Assembly (NCBI GenBank): GCA_964410485.1
Contig: CAYPHJ010000108.1
Location: 1-15,385 of the forward strand
Source: CAYPHJ01 sp964410485
GTDB lineage: Bacteria > Desulfobacterota > Binatia > UBA9968
Length of the DNA: 15,385 nt
Direction: 5' to 3'
The notes below the pieces were generated by a model that had not been told where the DNA came from, did no database searches, and saw only the letters and a list, made by a program, of their open reading frames with translations. The position numbers and the translations under genes are program-made. Within the stretch, counting starts at the first letter, position 1. Every line of letters begins with the position of its first letter. Positions 6,129 through 13,996 of this stretch are shown here, one piece after another.

Positions 6129-7268
6129 CTAATCGGTGATGCCATAGAATCGCGCCGTGTTGTCCACAAGAAGTTTACGTTTGCTAGCCTCGCCAATATC
6201 CTTCCTGTTCATAAAAACGTCGACGGCATTCAAGAGGCGATCTCCATGCGGAATATCCGAACCGTACAGCCAGCACTCGTCGCCAAACTCCTGGATCGCG
6301 AATGGCAGCAACTTTTCATCAGCCTCAAAACCAAAGTAAATTTGCCCTCGCTCGATATACTCCTTGGGGAGGTGCTTGGCTTTGTAACCTCTGCGAAAAT
6401 CGCTTCCCGCGCGCGCTCCCGGAAACCCGCAGTAGTCCGTGATTCGCTCCACCAGCGCCGGTACCCAGGAACAGCCGGCCTCCAGGAATGCAATCCGCAA
6501 ATCGGGATAGCGATCGGCGATTCCCTTCGATATCACCCGATGAAATGCAAACTGAACTGTCAGCCAGAACGAAAGGGCTGTCTTATCGTGGTGGGTGTCA
6601 TTAATTTGCCCGAGCGCGCGAAAACTATGACCCGTATGGACTGCGAGCGGAAGACCGACCTCGTTTGCCGCCGCCCAGATCGGCTCCATGGGGGGATCGT
6701 CAATTCTGATATCGCCGGTCATACCGAGAAGCATTACGGCGACCGATCCCATTTCTTTGGTTCTTTTGATTTCCTCGGCGGAAGCCTTCGGATCAACGGG
6801 ATCAACAATGCTCGCCCACTTCAAACGATCGGGAGCCTCACTGGTCAAATCCGCAATCCAGGAGTTGTAAGCCTTCATCATCGCCACTGCTAGATCGCGA
6901 TCATACGTAATCGGGTAAGAAAGGAACATGGTCGGATAGATAACCTCGACTGCCGTATTTTCGTGATCCAATTGCTCCAATCGGGCTTTGACAAAGCGCA
7001 TTTCGGCGCTTTCGACACGGTCGTGAGGGCTTATCCCGGGCGTTATTTTTGCCGGAACTCCGTCTTTGCTAAGTGGAAAACCAGCTTGTTGGAAAGGACC
7101 GCTCCTGACCGGGAACGACCGGGTGTCTATCATCCAGTAAAGCGGGCCATCGGGACCGGTTTCAATGATCACGGGACGGCGGTCCTTCAGTTTAGCGTCC
7201 CAGTACTTGTCGGAAAAAGTGACTTCAGACTCGGATACGTGCCCGTCCGCATCCCATGCTTTGATCAT
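6129..7268 (-). CDS. metal-dependent amidohydrolase (amidohydrolase_2 / ACMSD-like family)
   Basis: A 379-residue TIM-barrel hydrolase or decarboxylase of the amidohydrolase_2 family (the family of ACMSD and related decarboxylases), probably cytoplasmic. Visible metal and active-site residues are Asp8 and His10 in WDADGHVSE, His211 (VHTGH), Glu263 (FLEAGCSW) and Asp338 (LYGSDIPHGD), in the expected order. The C-terminal NTARFYGI is also typical. The ATG at 7268 is chosen because AAGGA lies seven bases upstream; the frame runs back to a TTG at 7307 without a binding site. The exact substrate cannot be read from sequence; proteins of this type accompany degradation of aromatic acids. It lies upstream of the Bug binding protein, so uptake and cleavage may be linked. 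Confidence 0.9.
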   Translation of the reverse strand: MIKAWDADGHVSESEVTFSDKYWDAKLKDRRPVIIETGPDGPLYWMIDTRSFPVRSGPFQQAGFPLSKDGVPAKITPGISPHDRVESAEMRFVKARLEQLDHENTAVEVIYPTMFLSYPITYDRDLAVAMMKAYNSWIADLTSEAPDRLKWASIVDPVDPKASAEEIKRTKEMGSVAVMLLGMTGDIRIDDPPMEPIWAAANEVGLPLAVHTGHSFRALGQINDTHHDKTALSFWLTVQFAFHRVISKGIADRYPDLRIAFLEAGCSWVPALVERITDYCGFPGARAGSDFRRGYKAKHLPKEYIERGQIYFGFEADEKLLPFAIQEFGDECWLYGSDIPHGDRLLNAVDVFMNRKDIGEASKRKLLVDNTARFYGITD

Positions 7269-7350
7269 GATCGTTTCCTTGGCATTCGCAGGGTCTCGTC
7301 CCCCCAATAATTGAACTAAGGCTCGGGGTCAAGAGATGCGGGGCAAGAAA

Positions 7351-7422
7351 AATGGGAGTGTTGGAGTACGGAAGTATTGGTTTTCAAATACCTCCTCCGT
7401 TATTCCACCGCTCCAGTACTGC
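7351..7422. repeat. imperfect palindromic word repeat upstream of the amidohydrolase
   Basis: GTATT (7374-7378) faces AATAC (7387-7391) across an 8-base loop, flanked outward by GGAGTGTTGGAGTACGG on one side and CCACCGCTCCAGTACTGC on the other. This is another short-word composite palindrome like those at 2069-2400 and 4762-5014. It occupies most of the 174-base gap between the regulator gene's stop and the amidohydrolase start and might end transcription of the regulator, but there is no poly-U tail. Confidence 0.4.
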
Positions 7423-7442
7423 AGAGGTCTAGACCCTGGAGA

Positions 7443-8180
7443 CTAGTGGGGGGATATTTTCTGATTCGCTAGCGTATTCATAACAAGAGCCAGGTTTAAG
7501 CGGCTTTTGATGCCCAGCTTGGAAAAGATGGATGCTAAATGCGCCTTGACGGTCCTCTCGCTGATTTGGAGCTGCTGCGCGATGGCGTTGTTGTTCAAAC
7601 CCTTTCCGACCAGCGCGGCCGTTTCTCGTTCTCTTTTGCTCAACCGCCCCATATCGGTTTCAGTTTGCGCGACTATTGGCTCTTCCGAGGGTTCGGTCAA
7701 TTCCTGGAGCACGCGCGAAGTCAATTTTCGGCCCAGCCAAAATTCGTTCTTTTGAACGGCTTCGATGACCTTTTTCAATAAAGCGGGACTAAGGTTTCTA
7801 TGACAGTAGCCCTTGACTCCCGATTTCAAGGCCGAGAGAGCTTCTTTCAGACGGGGAGTTTTTGTGAAAAGCACGATTTTTGTACCGGGGCTACGCTCGT
7901 GCAGACAAGCGAGACCACCGTTGTACAATGAGCTCGAAAGGTCCAGATCGAGGAGCAGTACAGACGGCCGTTGTTGTTGCAAGCTCCAGTGAAGCGATAA
8001 GAAATCTCCGACTTCATCCACCGGGAGGTCCCGCTCCAGAGCATGCCGCCAGCGTTTCCGCAAATTCGAAGCCGGGCTGGCGATCAGGACCAATGTTGGT
8101 GAACCGAGTTGCTGGCCCATCTCGACAAGAGTTGTGCGGGCAGACCAAGAAGAATCTTGTAGGGTTTCCATTGCTATCAC
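7443..8180 (-). CDS. orphan LuxR/NarL-type response regulator with a degenerate receiver domain
   Basis: A 245-residue transcription factor: receiver-like domain at about residues 27-145 and a LuxR-type helix-turn-helix at 178-240 (LSKRERETAALVGKGLNNNA, then ISERTVKAHLASIFSKLGIK). The receiver keeps the candidate phospho-acceptor Asp78 (VLLLDLDL) and Thr106. It lacks the acidic pair after strand 1 (LIASPAS where LIADDH is usual), and the conserved lysine of strand 5 is Arg128 (GYCHRN for GYLLKD). Magnesium binding and normal phosphorylation are therefore doubtful, and it may respond to another signal. The start is a GTG at 8180 with AGGA about ten bases upstream; an ATG three codons later is the alternative. 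No sensor kinase is adjacent. Targets are unknown. Confidence 0.9.
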   Translation of the reverse strand: MIAMETLQDSSWSARTTLVEMGQQLGSPTLVLIASPASNLRKRWRHALERDLPVDEVGDFLSLHWSLQQQRPSVLLLDLDLSSSLYNGGLACLHERSPGTKIVLFTKTPRLKEALSALKSGVKGYCHRNLSPALLKKVIEAVQKNEFWLGRKLTSRVLQELTEPSEEPIVAQTETDMGRLSKRERETAALVGKGLNNNAIAQQLQISERTVKAHLASIFSKLGIKSRLNLALVMNTLANQKISPH

Positions 8181-8465
8181 GCTAAGGCTTTCCTGGGTAG
8201 AATCTCATGCAAACGCTCGCCCCGTATAAATGGATCTTGACCTTCATCCGAAGCTCAAGGCGAAGCAGTACTCATGCCAACGTAAACTTGTTGTCGAGGG
8301 ATGCCGGAACTTGCGGTTTTTTGGCTCACGTTTGGCAGCCTGACATGTCCAGGCGTGCCATCGGGCTGTCAACTCTGACACAAAGGACTTGCGCAGGGAT
8401 CATCGGTGGCAGCGGAATACTTTTCGTGTGTAAGAAAAATTTACATTCTGGCTTGCCCGATGTCA
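8181..8465. promoter_or_regulatory. regulatory gap upstream of the LuxR-type regulator with a dyad TGTAA-N7-TTACA
   Basis: The 285-base gap between the rhomboid stop and the regulator start holds no credible gene. TGTAAGAAAAATTTACA at 8429-8445 is a dyad with five-base arms and a seven-base spacer. A perfect minus-strand TTGACA lies at 8367-8372, but the hexamer 17-18 bases downstream (GACATG/ACATGT) is a poor -10. The dyad lies about 60 bases upstream of that TTGACA, a placement that would suit an activator site. This is suggestive only. Confidence 0.3.
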
Positions 8466-9347
8466 TCAATGAAGCGCGCGGATCCAGCTGTAGACGAGCA
8501 TGGCTGCTGCAGCGCTACCGTATCCCCATTGAGAAATCGAACCAGGGCGTTTTGGCGTGGCGGCAGCTGTTAAGCTTCCTAAAAGGACGCCCGAGAAAAG
8601 ACCGAGGAGGTGTGCCCAGACGTCAACTCGTTCTCCTGTGGTGCCTAACATTGCGAGCAGTGCCAAAGCTGCGGCGAAAGGGAGCCACCAGGCGCGGCGC
8701 CTCGGGCCAGCGGCGCGCCGGCGCCTGATTAAACCCATCCCGGCAAGTAATCCCAAAGCGCCGAAGACGGCGGTAGACGCTCCCACCGCCATGTGATACG
8801 GGCCCTGCAGAAAAGCATTGGCGACATTTCCAAGAGCGCCCGCCATCAACACCAGAGCGCAACCCAGACCGGCCCCTAGTATGCCGGAAACAACGCTGAC
8901 AAACAGGACCGCCGCGGCGGCGTTGCTCAGAGCATGGACGGCGTCGGCGTGCAATGTGAGAGCGGTGACACTGCGCCACAGCTCTCCTGCGAGAATCTGC
9001 TGGGCACTGGCGCTTCCTCGTTGAAACCACGGCAGAGCCGTGCCGAGGGTCGTTGTGACCGAATAGAATACAAGGAGTAAGCCGGCGACGATCAGCCCCG
9101 TTAGCCAGTCTGGAGGTTGCACCGGCTGATGATCCCTTTCGACGGGTTTCTTTGGGTTCTCACTTTCATAGGCGGATAAACTGGCCTGTGCCGTCTCTGC
9201 CTCATCCTCGGGGACGCTCAACAAAAATCCCTCGGAGCTGTGCCGAACGATTGGAGACAGCCCCTGGGCCAAGAGAACGAGCTCCCATTCCTCCACCAAC
9301 TTGCGGTCACTCGTTGCGCGCAGGGGGACTTCTCGGTACACGCTCAA
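8466..9347 (-). CDS. rhomboid-family intramembrane serine protease with an N-terminal soluble domain
   Basis: A 293-residue rhomboid protease, which cuts transmembrane helices of other proteins inside the membrane. The catalytic pair is visible: Ser191 in the VGASTAVFGALG motif and His246 in WAHLLGLFSG. The conserved ELWRSVTALTLHADAVHALSN stretch of the second helix carries the oxyanion-side His133, His138 and Asn142. Six or seven membrane segments run from about residue 81 to 288. Residues 1-75 are a soluble domain that resembles the DUF2007-type putative signal-transducing domains (VEEWELVLLAQGLSPIVR, then SVPEDEAETA). The start is uncertain: the longest frame begins at a TTG at 9347, a GTG follows two codons later, and neither has a clear ribosome binding site. 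The substrate is unknown. Confidence 0.92.
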   Translation of the reverse strand: MSVYREVPLRATSDRKLVEEWELVLLAQGLSPIVRHSSEGFLLSVPEDEAETAQASLSAYESENPKKPVERDHQPVQPPDWLTGLIVAGLLLVFYSVTTTLGTALPWFQRGSASAQQILAGELWRSVTALTLHADAVHALSNAAAAVLFVSVVSGILGAGLGCALVLMAGALGNVANAFLQGPYHMAVGASTAVFGALGLLAGMGLIRRRRAAGPRRRAWWLPFAAALALLAMLGTTGERVDVWAHLLGLFSGVLLGSLTAAATPKRPGSISQWGYGSAAAAMLVYSWIRALH

Positions 9348-9364
9348 TGCAGCACCATCTTGTT

Positions 9365-9480
9365 TAGTTCAAGGTTGCAGGTTCAAAGTTCAAGCTCTTC
9401 TACGTTCATTACTTTTGAGTTCACAATGAAATGGTCCCGCCGAAAAACGCGAGACGCGGAACCCGAGACTCGAAACTGAG
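9365..9480. repeat. word repeat between rhomboid and the membrane-anchored gene
   Basis: The stretch contains GTTCAAGGTTGCAGGTTCAA near 9367 and, on the other side, CCCGAGACTCGAAACTGAG near 9461, which in complement uses the same AGTTTCGAGTC words. The right part repeats 4891-4914 (CCCGAGACTTGAAACTCGG) with a few changes, so it belongs to the same repeat family. It fills most of the 147-base gap between the two genes. Confidence 0.5.
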
Positions 9481-9494
9481 GATTCTCGCTCAGC

Positions 9495-10202
9495 TTACTC
9501 TGCATCCGGTCTGCTTTCCCGACCCGTAGCTTTTAACGATGCCGCGTACATCTCTTTGCACGAGAGTTCAAACTCTTTTGTATCCGCATGAGGCGCATGG
9601 CAGTTTTCCACTGAAGAGACTCGCTCCGGCGGATTGATTTCTTTTTGGAATCTTTGTAGCTGGGCCAAGCCGCGTTTAAACTTTGGCACAGCTTCGTCGT
9701 ATCGTTCCATTTTAAAGTAAGTAATTGCCAGTGGAAGGTTGGTAAAATATTGATTCGGTTGCAGGCGCAAAGCAAGCTTTTGCACAAACTCCGCCTGTTT
9801 GAGTTGGCCGTCTTGTTGAAGTTGATTGCCAAACCGACCCAGAACGCAGGCAATGCCAAAGATGCCCGCTTCGATATCGTCGTTGGCGGCAGCGTTGGGC
9901 ATCTCTTCGCCAATGAAGTCGTATCCTTCAACAAGCGTTACAAAACGCATCAGCTCTTCTTTTGTACCCAAACGAGCCACGATTTCTTTTAGAAATGGTT
10001 CGGGCAGGTCCTTCCAGCCGCGACGCTCGGACAATAATCTCATTTGCGCCTGCCGTTCTGACAAGCCCGCCTTCCTGAAGGAATCATAGCGTCGCAGTAG
10101 GGCTCGCACCGTAGCCTCAGGACCGGCGCTCCGCTGCCGCATGTAACGGCGTACGACGATTAACCCGATGAGAAGAACAATCAATAACGAGTAGATCTCC
10201 AT
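9495..10202 (-). CDS. membrane-anchored TPR-like protein of unknown function
   Basis: A 235-residue protein with one N-terminal membrane helix (IYSLLIVLLIGLIVV) followed by RRYMRQR, so the rest most likely faces the cytoplasm. Residues 28-80 are helical (ATVRALLRRYDSFRKAGLSE) and the region around residues 110-175 reads as two or three degenerate TPR helices pairs (LGRFGNQLQQDGQLKQAEFV, then NLPLAITYFKMERYDEAVPK). The C-terminal 45 residues contain two cysteines. The ATG at 10202 is chosen because GAGG lies six bases upstream; a TTG two codons earlier is possible. The gene lies 147 bases upstream of the rhomboid gene on the same strand. I do not recognise a named family; a scaffold or protein-interaction role is inferred. 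Confidence 0.75.
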   Translation of the reverse strand: MEIYSLLIVLLIGLIVVRRYMRQRSAGPEATVRALLRRYDSFRKAGLSERQAQMRLLSERRGWKDLPEPFLKEIVARLGTKEELMRFVTLVEGYDFIGEEMPNAAANDDIEAGIFGIACVLGRFGNQLQQDGQLKQAEFVQKLALRLQPNQYFTNLPLAITYFKMERYDEAVPKFKRGLAQLQRFQKEINPPERVSSVENCHAPHADTKEFELSCKEMYAASLKATGRESRPDAE

Positions 10203-10233
10203 GGGCAACCTCTAAGCTGTTTCAACAGACTGA

Positions 10234-10385
10234 ATTAAATCCGAAACTCGAAGTTCAAAAACCCAAAACAACTAATCGATCAAATCAAAAAGAAAAAGAA
10301 CGAATCGGTCTATTTAGCAGTTTTGCGCGCTCTGACACAATCGAATGTTTTCGAACTGCGGATTTGGGGTTCGAACTTGCAATTC
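10234..10385. repeat. inverted word repeat in the divergent gap before the reductase gene
   Basis: Left words (AAATCCGAAACTCGAAGTTC and CCCAAAACA, 10237-10270) and right words (TGTTTTCGAACTGCGGATTT, then GGGGTTCGAACTTG, 10346-10380) are roughly inverted copies; the outer ends GAATT and inner AAAACA correspond. An AT-rich centre separates the arms. It lies between two divergent genes, so their promoters must lie in or next to it. Confidence 0.45.
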
Positions 10386-10406
10386 TCTTACAGCCTGAAA
10401 TATGGT
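10377..10406 (+). promoter_or_regulatory. weak candidate promoter of the ketopantoate-reductase-family gene
   Basis: TTGCAA (10377-10382) and TATGGT (10401-10406) are 18 bases apart, four of six matches each to the sigma-70 hexamers. The -35 lies at the end of the repeat. The transcript would begin about 34 bases before the ATG at 10447. Confidence 0.28.
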
Positions 10407-10446
10407 GTTTTATCCTGCTTAACGTGTAGCGGAGCTTATTTCAATT

Positions 10447-11445
10447 ATGCGCATGATCGTAATCGGGACAGGACCGATCGGGGGGATTATCGGCGGCCGG
10501 CTTGTACGTGCCCGCAACGACGTGACGTTCGTCGATGTCGACAGGGAGCACATCGACGCCATCCGCCGCAACGGGCTCCAGGTGGACGTGCCGGACGGCT
10601 CGTTTACTGTCAAAGTTCCCATCTTTTTCCCTGACGAGATCCCGGGCAAATTCGACATCGGCTTTATCGCCGTGCGGTCAAATTACACCGTGGATGCACT
10701 GGCGACAGTGATGCCGCATTTGAGCGAGAATGGCTTGCTTGTGTCCCTGCAGAACGGGATCAATCCTCCTGTGCTCGAAGAGAAAGTGGAACCGAATCGG
10801 ACCATCGGGGTTGCCATTCGCATGGGCTGCCGCAGAGTCGCGCCGGGTCATGTGCAAACGTCGAATCGCGGCCATCTCTATACCGGTCACCTTCATGGGA
10901 AGAGAACAGAGCAGCTTGAACGCGTCAACGCGCTACTTGACGCGGTAATTCCAAGTGAAATCTCGGACAACATTTTGGGTGTTTTGTGGAGCAAACTTAC
11001 GTATACGTGCCTGGGATACTTCGGCTCTCTGGCCGACGCCGCTCTGGCGACGAGCTGCGCCCATGAAACGAATCGCCGCTTGCTGGTCGATTTTCTTGCC
11101 GAAGTGGTGGCGGTTGGCAAAGCCGCCGGCGCTCGCTTCATTGCCCTGGCTGAATATGATCCGCCTGCTCTCCATCCGAACCATCCCTACGAACAACGGC
11201 TCGCTGCAGTCAATGAAATGGCAAGGTCATGGAAGCCGAGCGACAGAAAAGGTCCGCTGCGGCAGATCCAGCAGGGAATCAAAACTGAAGTGGATTACAC
11301 GCTAGCCCACGTGGCTCGCGAGGGAGAAAGGCTCAATATTCCAACGCCGCTCTCCCGCAAGCTTCTCATCATGATCCACGAGTTGGAAGACGGCGAGCGG
11401 CAGCTCGGCATGGAAAATTACGCTGAGCTAAGAACCCGCGCTTAG
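10447..11445 (+). CDS. ketopantoate reductase family (PanE/ApbA) NADP-dependent oxidoreductase
   Basis: A 332-residue cytoplasmic oxidoreductase. The N-terminal Rossmann motif is GTGPIGGIIGGRL (residues 7-19). The active-site signatures follow the PanE order: QNG with Asn103, Lys183 in LGVLWSKLTYT, and Glu281 in the KTEVDYTLAHVAREGERLNI stretch. PanE reduces 2-dehydropantoate to pantoate with NADPH, but it is about 300 residues and this protein shows extra segments, so it may be one of the many paralogues acting on another 2-keto acid; I leave the symbol blank. The first ATG has GGAG at a long 12-base spacing; a second ATG two codons later is an alternative. It is the only plus-strand gene in the right half, and the panB and panC genes are not adjacent. 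Confidence 0.9.
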   Translation: MRMIVIGTGPIGGIIGGRLVRARNDVTFVDVDREHIDAIRRNGLQVDVPDGSFTVKVPIFFPDEIPGKFDIGFIAVRSNYTVDALATVMPHLSENGLLVSLQNGINPPVLEEKVEPNRTIGVAIRMGCRRVAPGHVQTSNRGHLYTGHLHGKRTEQLERVNALLDAVIPSEISDNILGVLWSKLTYTCLGYFGSLADAALATSCAHETNRRLLVDFLAEVVAVGKAAGARFIALAEYDPPALHPNHPYEQRLAAVNEMARSWKPSDRKGPLRQIQQGIKTEVDYTLAHVAREGERLNIPTPLSRKLLIMIHELEDGERQLGMENYAELRTRA

Positions 11446-11734
11446 TCAACAGTGGCGAACTCGGTTGGCGCTCGCCAGCGCTTCAGTTGCCGATTATGAC
11501 TAGCGACTGCGAGAGCAGGCTTTGATGTAAGCTTCCTTGCGCGTGCAGCAGTTAAAGAACCTTTGGGGCTGAACCTGGTCGGCGAGCCCGACAAGCATGG
11601 TGACTCTCGAAAATGTTCGGCGGAAGAACTTTTGTGGTTGAAGTCAGAACCAATGACCTTGTCTCTTAGACTCCAGGGTGTATGAAAAATATGAAATCAC
11701 CAACCGGTTTCCGCTTGGTGCAAGCTCCGATTAT
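11446..11734. other. convergent gap between the reductase and TPR genes
   Basis: These 289 bases lie between two convergent genes. A stop-free plus-strand frame of 61 codons at 11500-11685 (including EPLGLNLVGEPDKHGDS) has no start codon or ribosome binding site near its beginning; it might be a gene remnant. No rho-independent terminator with a T-run is visible. Short pairs such as GGCGA/TCGCC near 11451 are weak. Confidence 0.3.
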
Positions 11735-12889
11735 TTACTTTGTGCCTTCAATTGTATTCCTGATCGTTTTGATTAATGTATCGATCTTTGTCACCTCGGC
11801 TAAACGGCTTTCGCGTCTAAGTAACGTTGCATAGCTCTCAAGAGTTGCCACTACCTCCGGGTGATCGGGGCCCAGTGTGCCTTCCAAGATGACCAGCGAA
11901 CGCCGATAAAGCGTTTCAGCTTCGCGATACCTGGTATGATCGCGGTAAAGGTTCGCCAGCCTGCTCAGGCACGCACCAAATTGTGGATGTTCGGCGCCGA
12001 AATATTCTTGTGCGATCGAGAGCGCCTTAAGATAAAGCGGCTCCGCGTCTGTATATCGCCCTTGAGCATGGTAGACATCAGCCAGATGTTGAAGAGTCAA
12101 TCCCACATCCGGGTACCGAGCGCCCAATGCTCTCTTCTGAGCTTCCAAAACACGTGCGTAAAGATTTTCGGCTTCTTTATATCGCCCCCTGTTTCTGTAA
12201 ACCCACGCAAGATTCTTCATGGTGGTTATAAGATTCGGGTCATCGTGACCCAGTGCGGTTTCGCTTATTTTGAGTGAGTGCTTCAGTAGCGGTTCTGCCT
12301 TGTCGTATTTGCCTTGCATACTGTATAAGGCTGCCAGGTTGTTGATTCCCATGGCTACGTCGGGGTGGTGCGGGCCGAAGGCCTTTTCCCAGATTGCGAT
12401 CGCCCTTAAATAAAGCTTTTCGGCAAGTGCGTGCTTGTCCTGCTCGCGGTAAACGGCACCGAGGTTATTCAGCCTCAAGGCTACATCAGGATGCTCAGGT
12501 CCACGGCGCTGCTCCGTGATCGCGATCGCTCGTAGATACAGCAGTTCAGCCTCCCGGTATTTCCCCTGCGCTCCATACAGCCAGGCCAGATTGTTCAAAT
12601 GGATTGAAATCTCCAGGTGACCAGGTCCTAACTCCTTTTCCCGTAGCTCCAAGAGATGTTTGAGGATCGCCTCGGCATCAGAGTATAAGCCCTGCTGGCG
12701 ATAGAAATCTGCTAGTTGACTCAGCTCGGACGGCGAGAAAGGTGGTTTCAACTCGAGTTTAGGACTTGTGCCCTCAATTGGTGCTGCTGCAGCGGACGCA
12801 AAGAAAAAAGGATTCTCGGTATCACCTTGCCATAGCGCTGAGGCTAAGATTAGACAGGTCAACAAAGGGCAGTGTTGGCCAGGTTTCAT
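11735..12889 (-). CDS. exported kinesin-light-chain-type TPR protein
   Basis: A 384-residue protein with an N-terminal signal-like segment (PLLTCLILASALW, residues 8-20) and about seven and a half TPR units of 42 residues at roughly 53-370. Each unit follows the kinesin-light-chain (TPR_12) pattern LNNLAWLYGAQGKYREAELL, then YLRAIAITEQ and GPEHPDV. Such arrays bind proteins or peptides; no enzymatic domain is seen. It follows the decarboxylase-like gene by 29 bases on the same strand, so it is probably the last gene of that operon. No strong ribosome binding site precedes the ATG, and translation may depend on coupling. An alternative start three codons upstream in another frame is closed by a stop. 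Function is unknown. Confidence 0.88.
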   Translation of the reverse strand: MKPGQHCPLLTCLILASALWQGDTENPFFFASAAAAPIEGTSPKLELKPPFSPSELSQLADFYRQQGLYSDAEAILKHLLELREKELGPGHLEISIHLNNLAWLYGAQGKYREAELLYLRAIAITEQRRGPEHPDVALRLNNLGAVYREQDKHALAEKLYLRAIAIWEKAFGPHHPDVAMGINNLAALYSMQGKYDKAEPLLKHSLKISETALGHDDPNLITTMKNLAWVYRNRGRYKEAENLYARVLEAQKRALGARYPDVGLTLQHLADVYHAQGRYTDAEPLYLKALSIAQEYFGAEHPQFGACLSRLANLYRDHTRYREAETLYRRSLVILEGTLGPDHPEVVATLESYATLLRRESRLAEVTKIDTLIKTIRNTIEGTK

Positions 12890-12918
12890 TTCATACCCAT
12901 TTTATCGGTGAAGGTTAC

Positions 12919-13917
12919 CTAAGCTGCCCTTGGCTTTGCTTCTGTATCGATGAAATGATCGGCTTCTGAAATTGTAGTAGGGAAGAAAAGCTCTTCCGGA
13001 GCGGGTTTCCTTTTGATCATACCGGTGTCGTAGGCGTAACGGACAGCAGTTTCGATTGTTTTGAGGTTATCTCTTAAGTTAAACTTCCACGGGTCTTTCC
13101 CTATTATCGCTTGCTGTTCTTCCAGAAAAGCTTGCGTCCAGATGAGTGTAGACCGCCGCGGATTTTTGGCTCGTGCATAGCTGAACTCGAGAGACTGACG
13201 GAACGCTTTCAGGACATTCATCGCTACCCATGGGTGCTTGCTTAGAATCTCCTCCCTAATCACAACCGTATGCATAATCGGAAAAATTCCGGTCTTTTGG
13301 TAATATCGTATCTCTTCCTCTCTGAAATTCTCGAACAGGCGCTTGATGTTTGGCGTTCCGTTCTTGAAGGAAGGGAGCGGTTCTGGGAACAGGGCTGCAT
13401 CCAATTCTCCGCTGAGAAGCAATGAATCGATGTCCTTGCCAGGGGGTACGCGTTCGACCCGAAGGTCGGCAGGCGGATCGAAGGGTATGTCTTCTTCGCT
13501 GTCCGTGAACCAATGAATTGTTTTTAGGTTGACACCATAATGATCTTGTAAAATACCTCTCATCCAGAGCCCTGCGGTATTTTGTAAGGTGTCCAAGCCG
13601 ACTCTCCGGCCGTTGAGATCTGAGGCTTGGCGAATACCCGAGTTTGTTCGGAAAAAAATATAGCCATGACGAAAACGCCGGTGAGGCCAGGCGGGGATAG
13701 CGATATATCGCTTGCCTCTTTCCCGTGCTAAGAGATACGAAGAAAACGAGAATTCACAGACATCAAACTCCTCGTGGCGCATCATGCGCCAGTGTCTCTC
13801 GGGAGCTGGCAATGTGAGCGGCACCCAATCAATTCCATCTGGCTTAACACTGCCGTCCAGAAGTGCTCGTGTAATATCGTAGTCGCCGCATACCATACTG
13901 AGTTGGAGCTGGGACAT
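12919..13917 (-). CDS. 4,5-dihydroxyphthalate decarboxylase-like protein with periplasmic-binding-protein fold
   Basis: A 332-residue protein whose start (SQLQLSMVCGDYDITRALLD, then GSVKPDGIDW) and RMMRHEEFDVCEFSFSSYLL match proteins annotated as 4,5-dihydroxyphthalate decarboxylase. The later SGIRQASDLNGRRVGLDTLQ and TAGLWMRGILQDHYGV are typical of the NMT1/SsuA-like type II binding-protein fold. There is no signal peptide, so it is cytoplasmic. Genome annotation often gives this family the decarboxylase name, but most members are untested and a ligand-binding role is equally possible. The ATG at 13917 is preceded by AGGAGG at seven bases; the frame extends to a TTG at 13935 that is not needed. 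It lies 79 bases downstream of the permease gene and 29 bases upstream of the TPR gene, so the three form a probable operon. Confidence 0.85.
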   Translation of the reverse strand: MSQLQLSMVCGDYDITRALLDGSVKPDGIDWVPLTLPAPERHWRMMRHEEFDVCEFSFSSYLLARERGKRYIAIPAWPHRRFRHGYIFFRTNSGIRQASDLNGRRVGLDTLQNTAGLWMRGILQDHYGVNLKTIHWFTDSEEDIPFDPPADLRVERVPPGKDIDSLLLSGELDAALFPEPLPSFKNGTPNIKRLFENFREEEIRYYQKTGIFPIMHTVVIREEILSKHPWVAMNVLKAFRQSLEFSYARAKNPRRSTLIWTQAFLEEQQAIIGKDPWKFNLRDNLKTIETAVRYAYDTGMIKRKPAPEELFFPTTISEADHFIDTEAKPRAA

Positions 13918-13996
13918 ACCTTTGCCTCCTGTCAAAATGTGATGATTTAGCTCGGCGCCTATACTTCGATTGCGATATAAAGCGGCTACTCGCTGT

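Noticed and set aside
6099..6893. 264-codon plus-strand frame opposite the amidohydrolase
   Set aside because: The minus strand encodes a full amidohydrolase with all metal-site motifs; the plus frame has no family features.
7269..7307. N-terminal extension of the amidohydrolase to a TTG at 7307
   Set aside because: No ribosome binding site precedes the TTG, whereas the ATG at 7268 has one and starts directly at the family's usual N-terminus.
8207..9030. Several long plus-strand frames opposite the rhomboid gene
   Set aside because: They are antisense shadows of a well-supported membrane protease gene with an intact catalytic pair.
11500..11685. 61-codon open stretch in the convergent gap
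   Set aside because: No start codon near its beginning and no recognisable family; kept only as a remark on the gap.
11682..11840. Plus-strand ATG frame of about 50 codons with a hydrophobic stretch
   Set aside because: It runs antisense into the end of the TPR gene and has no ribosome binding site; the hydrophobicity is a by-product of the opposite strand.
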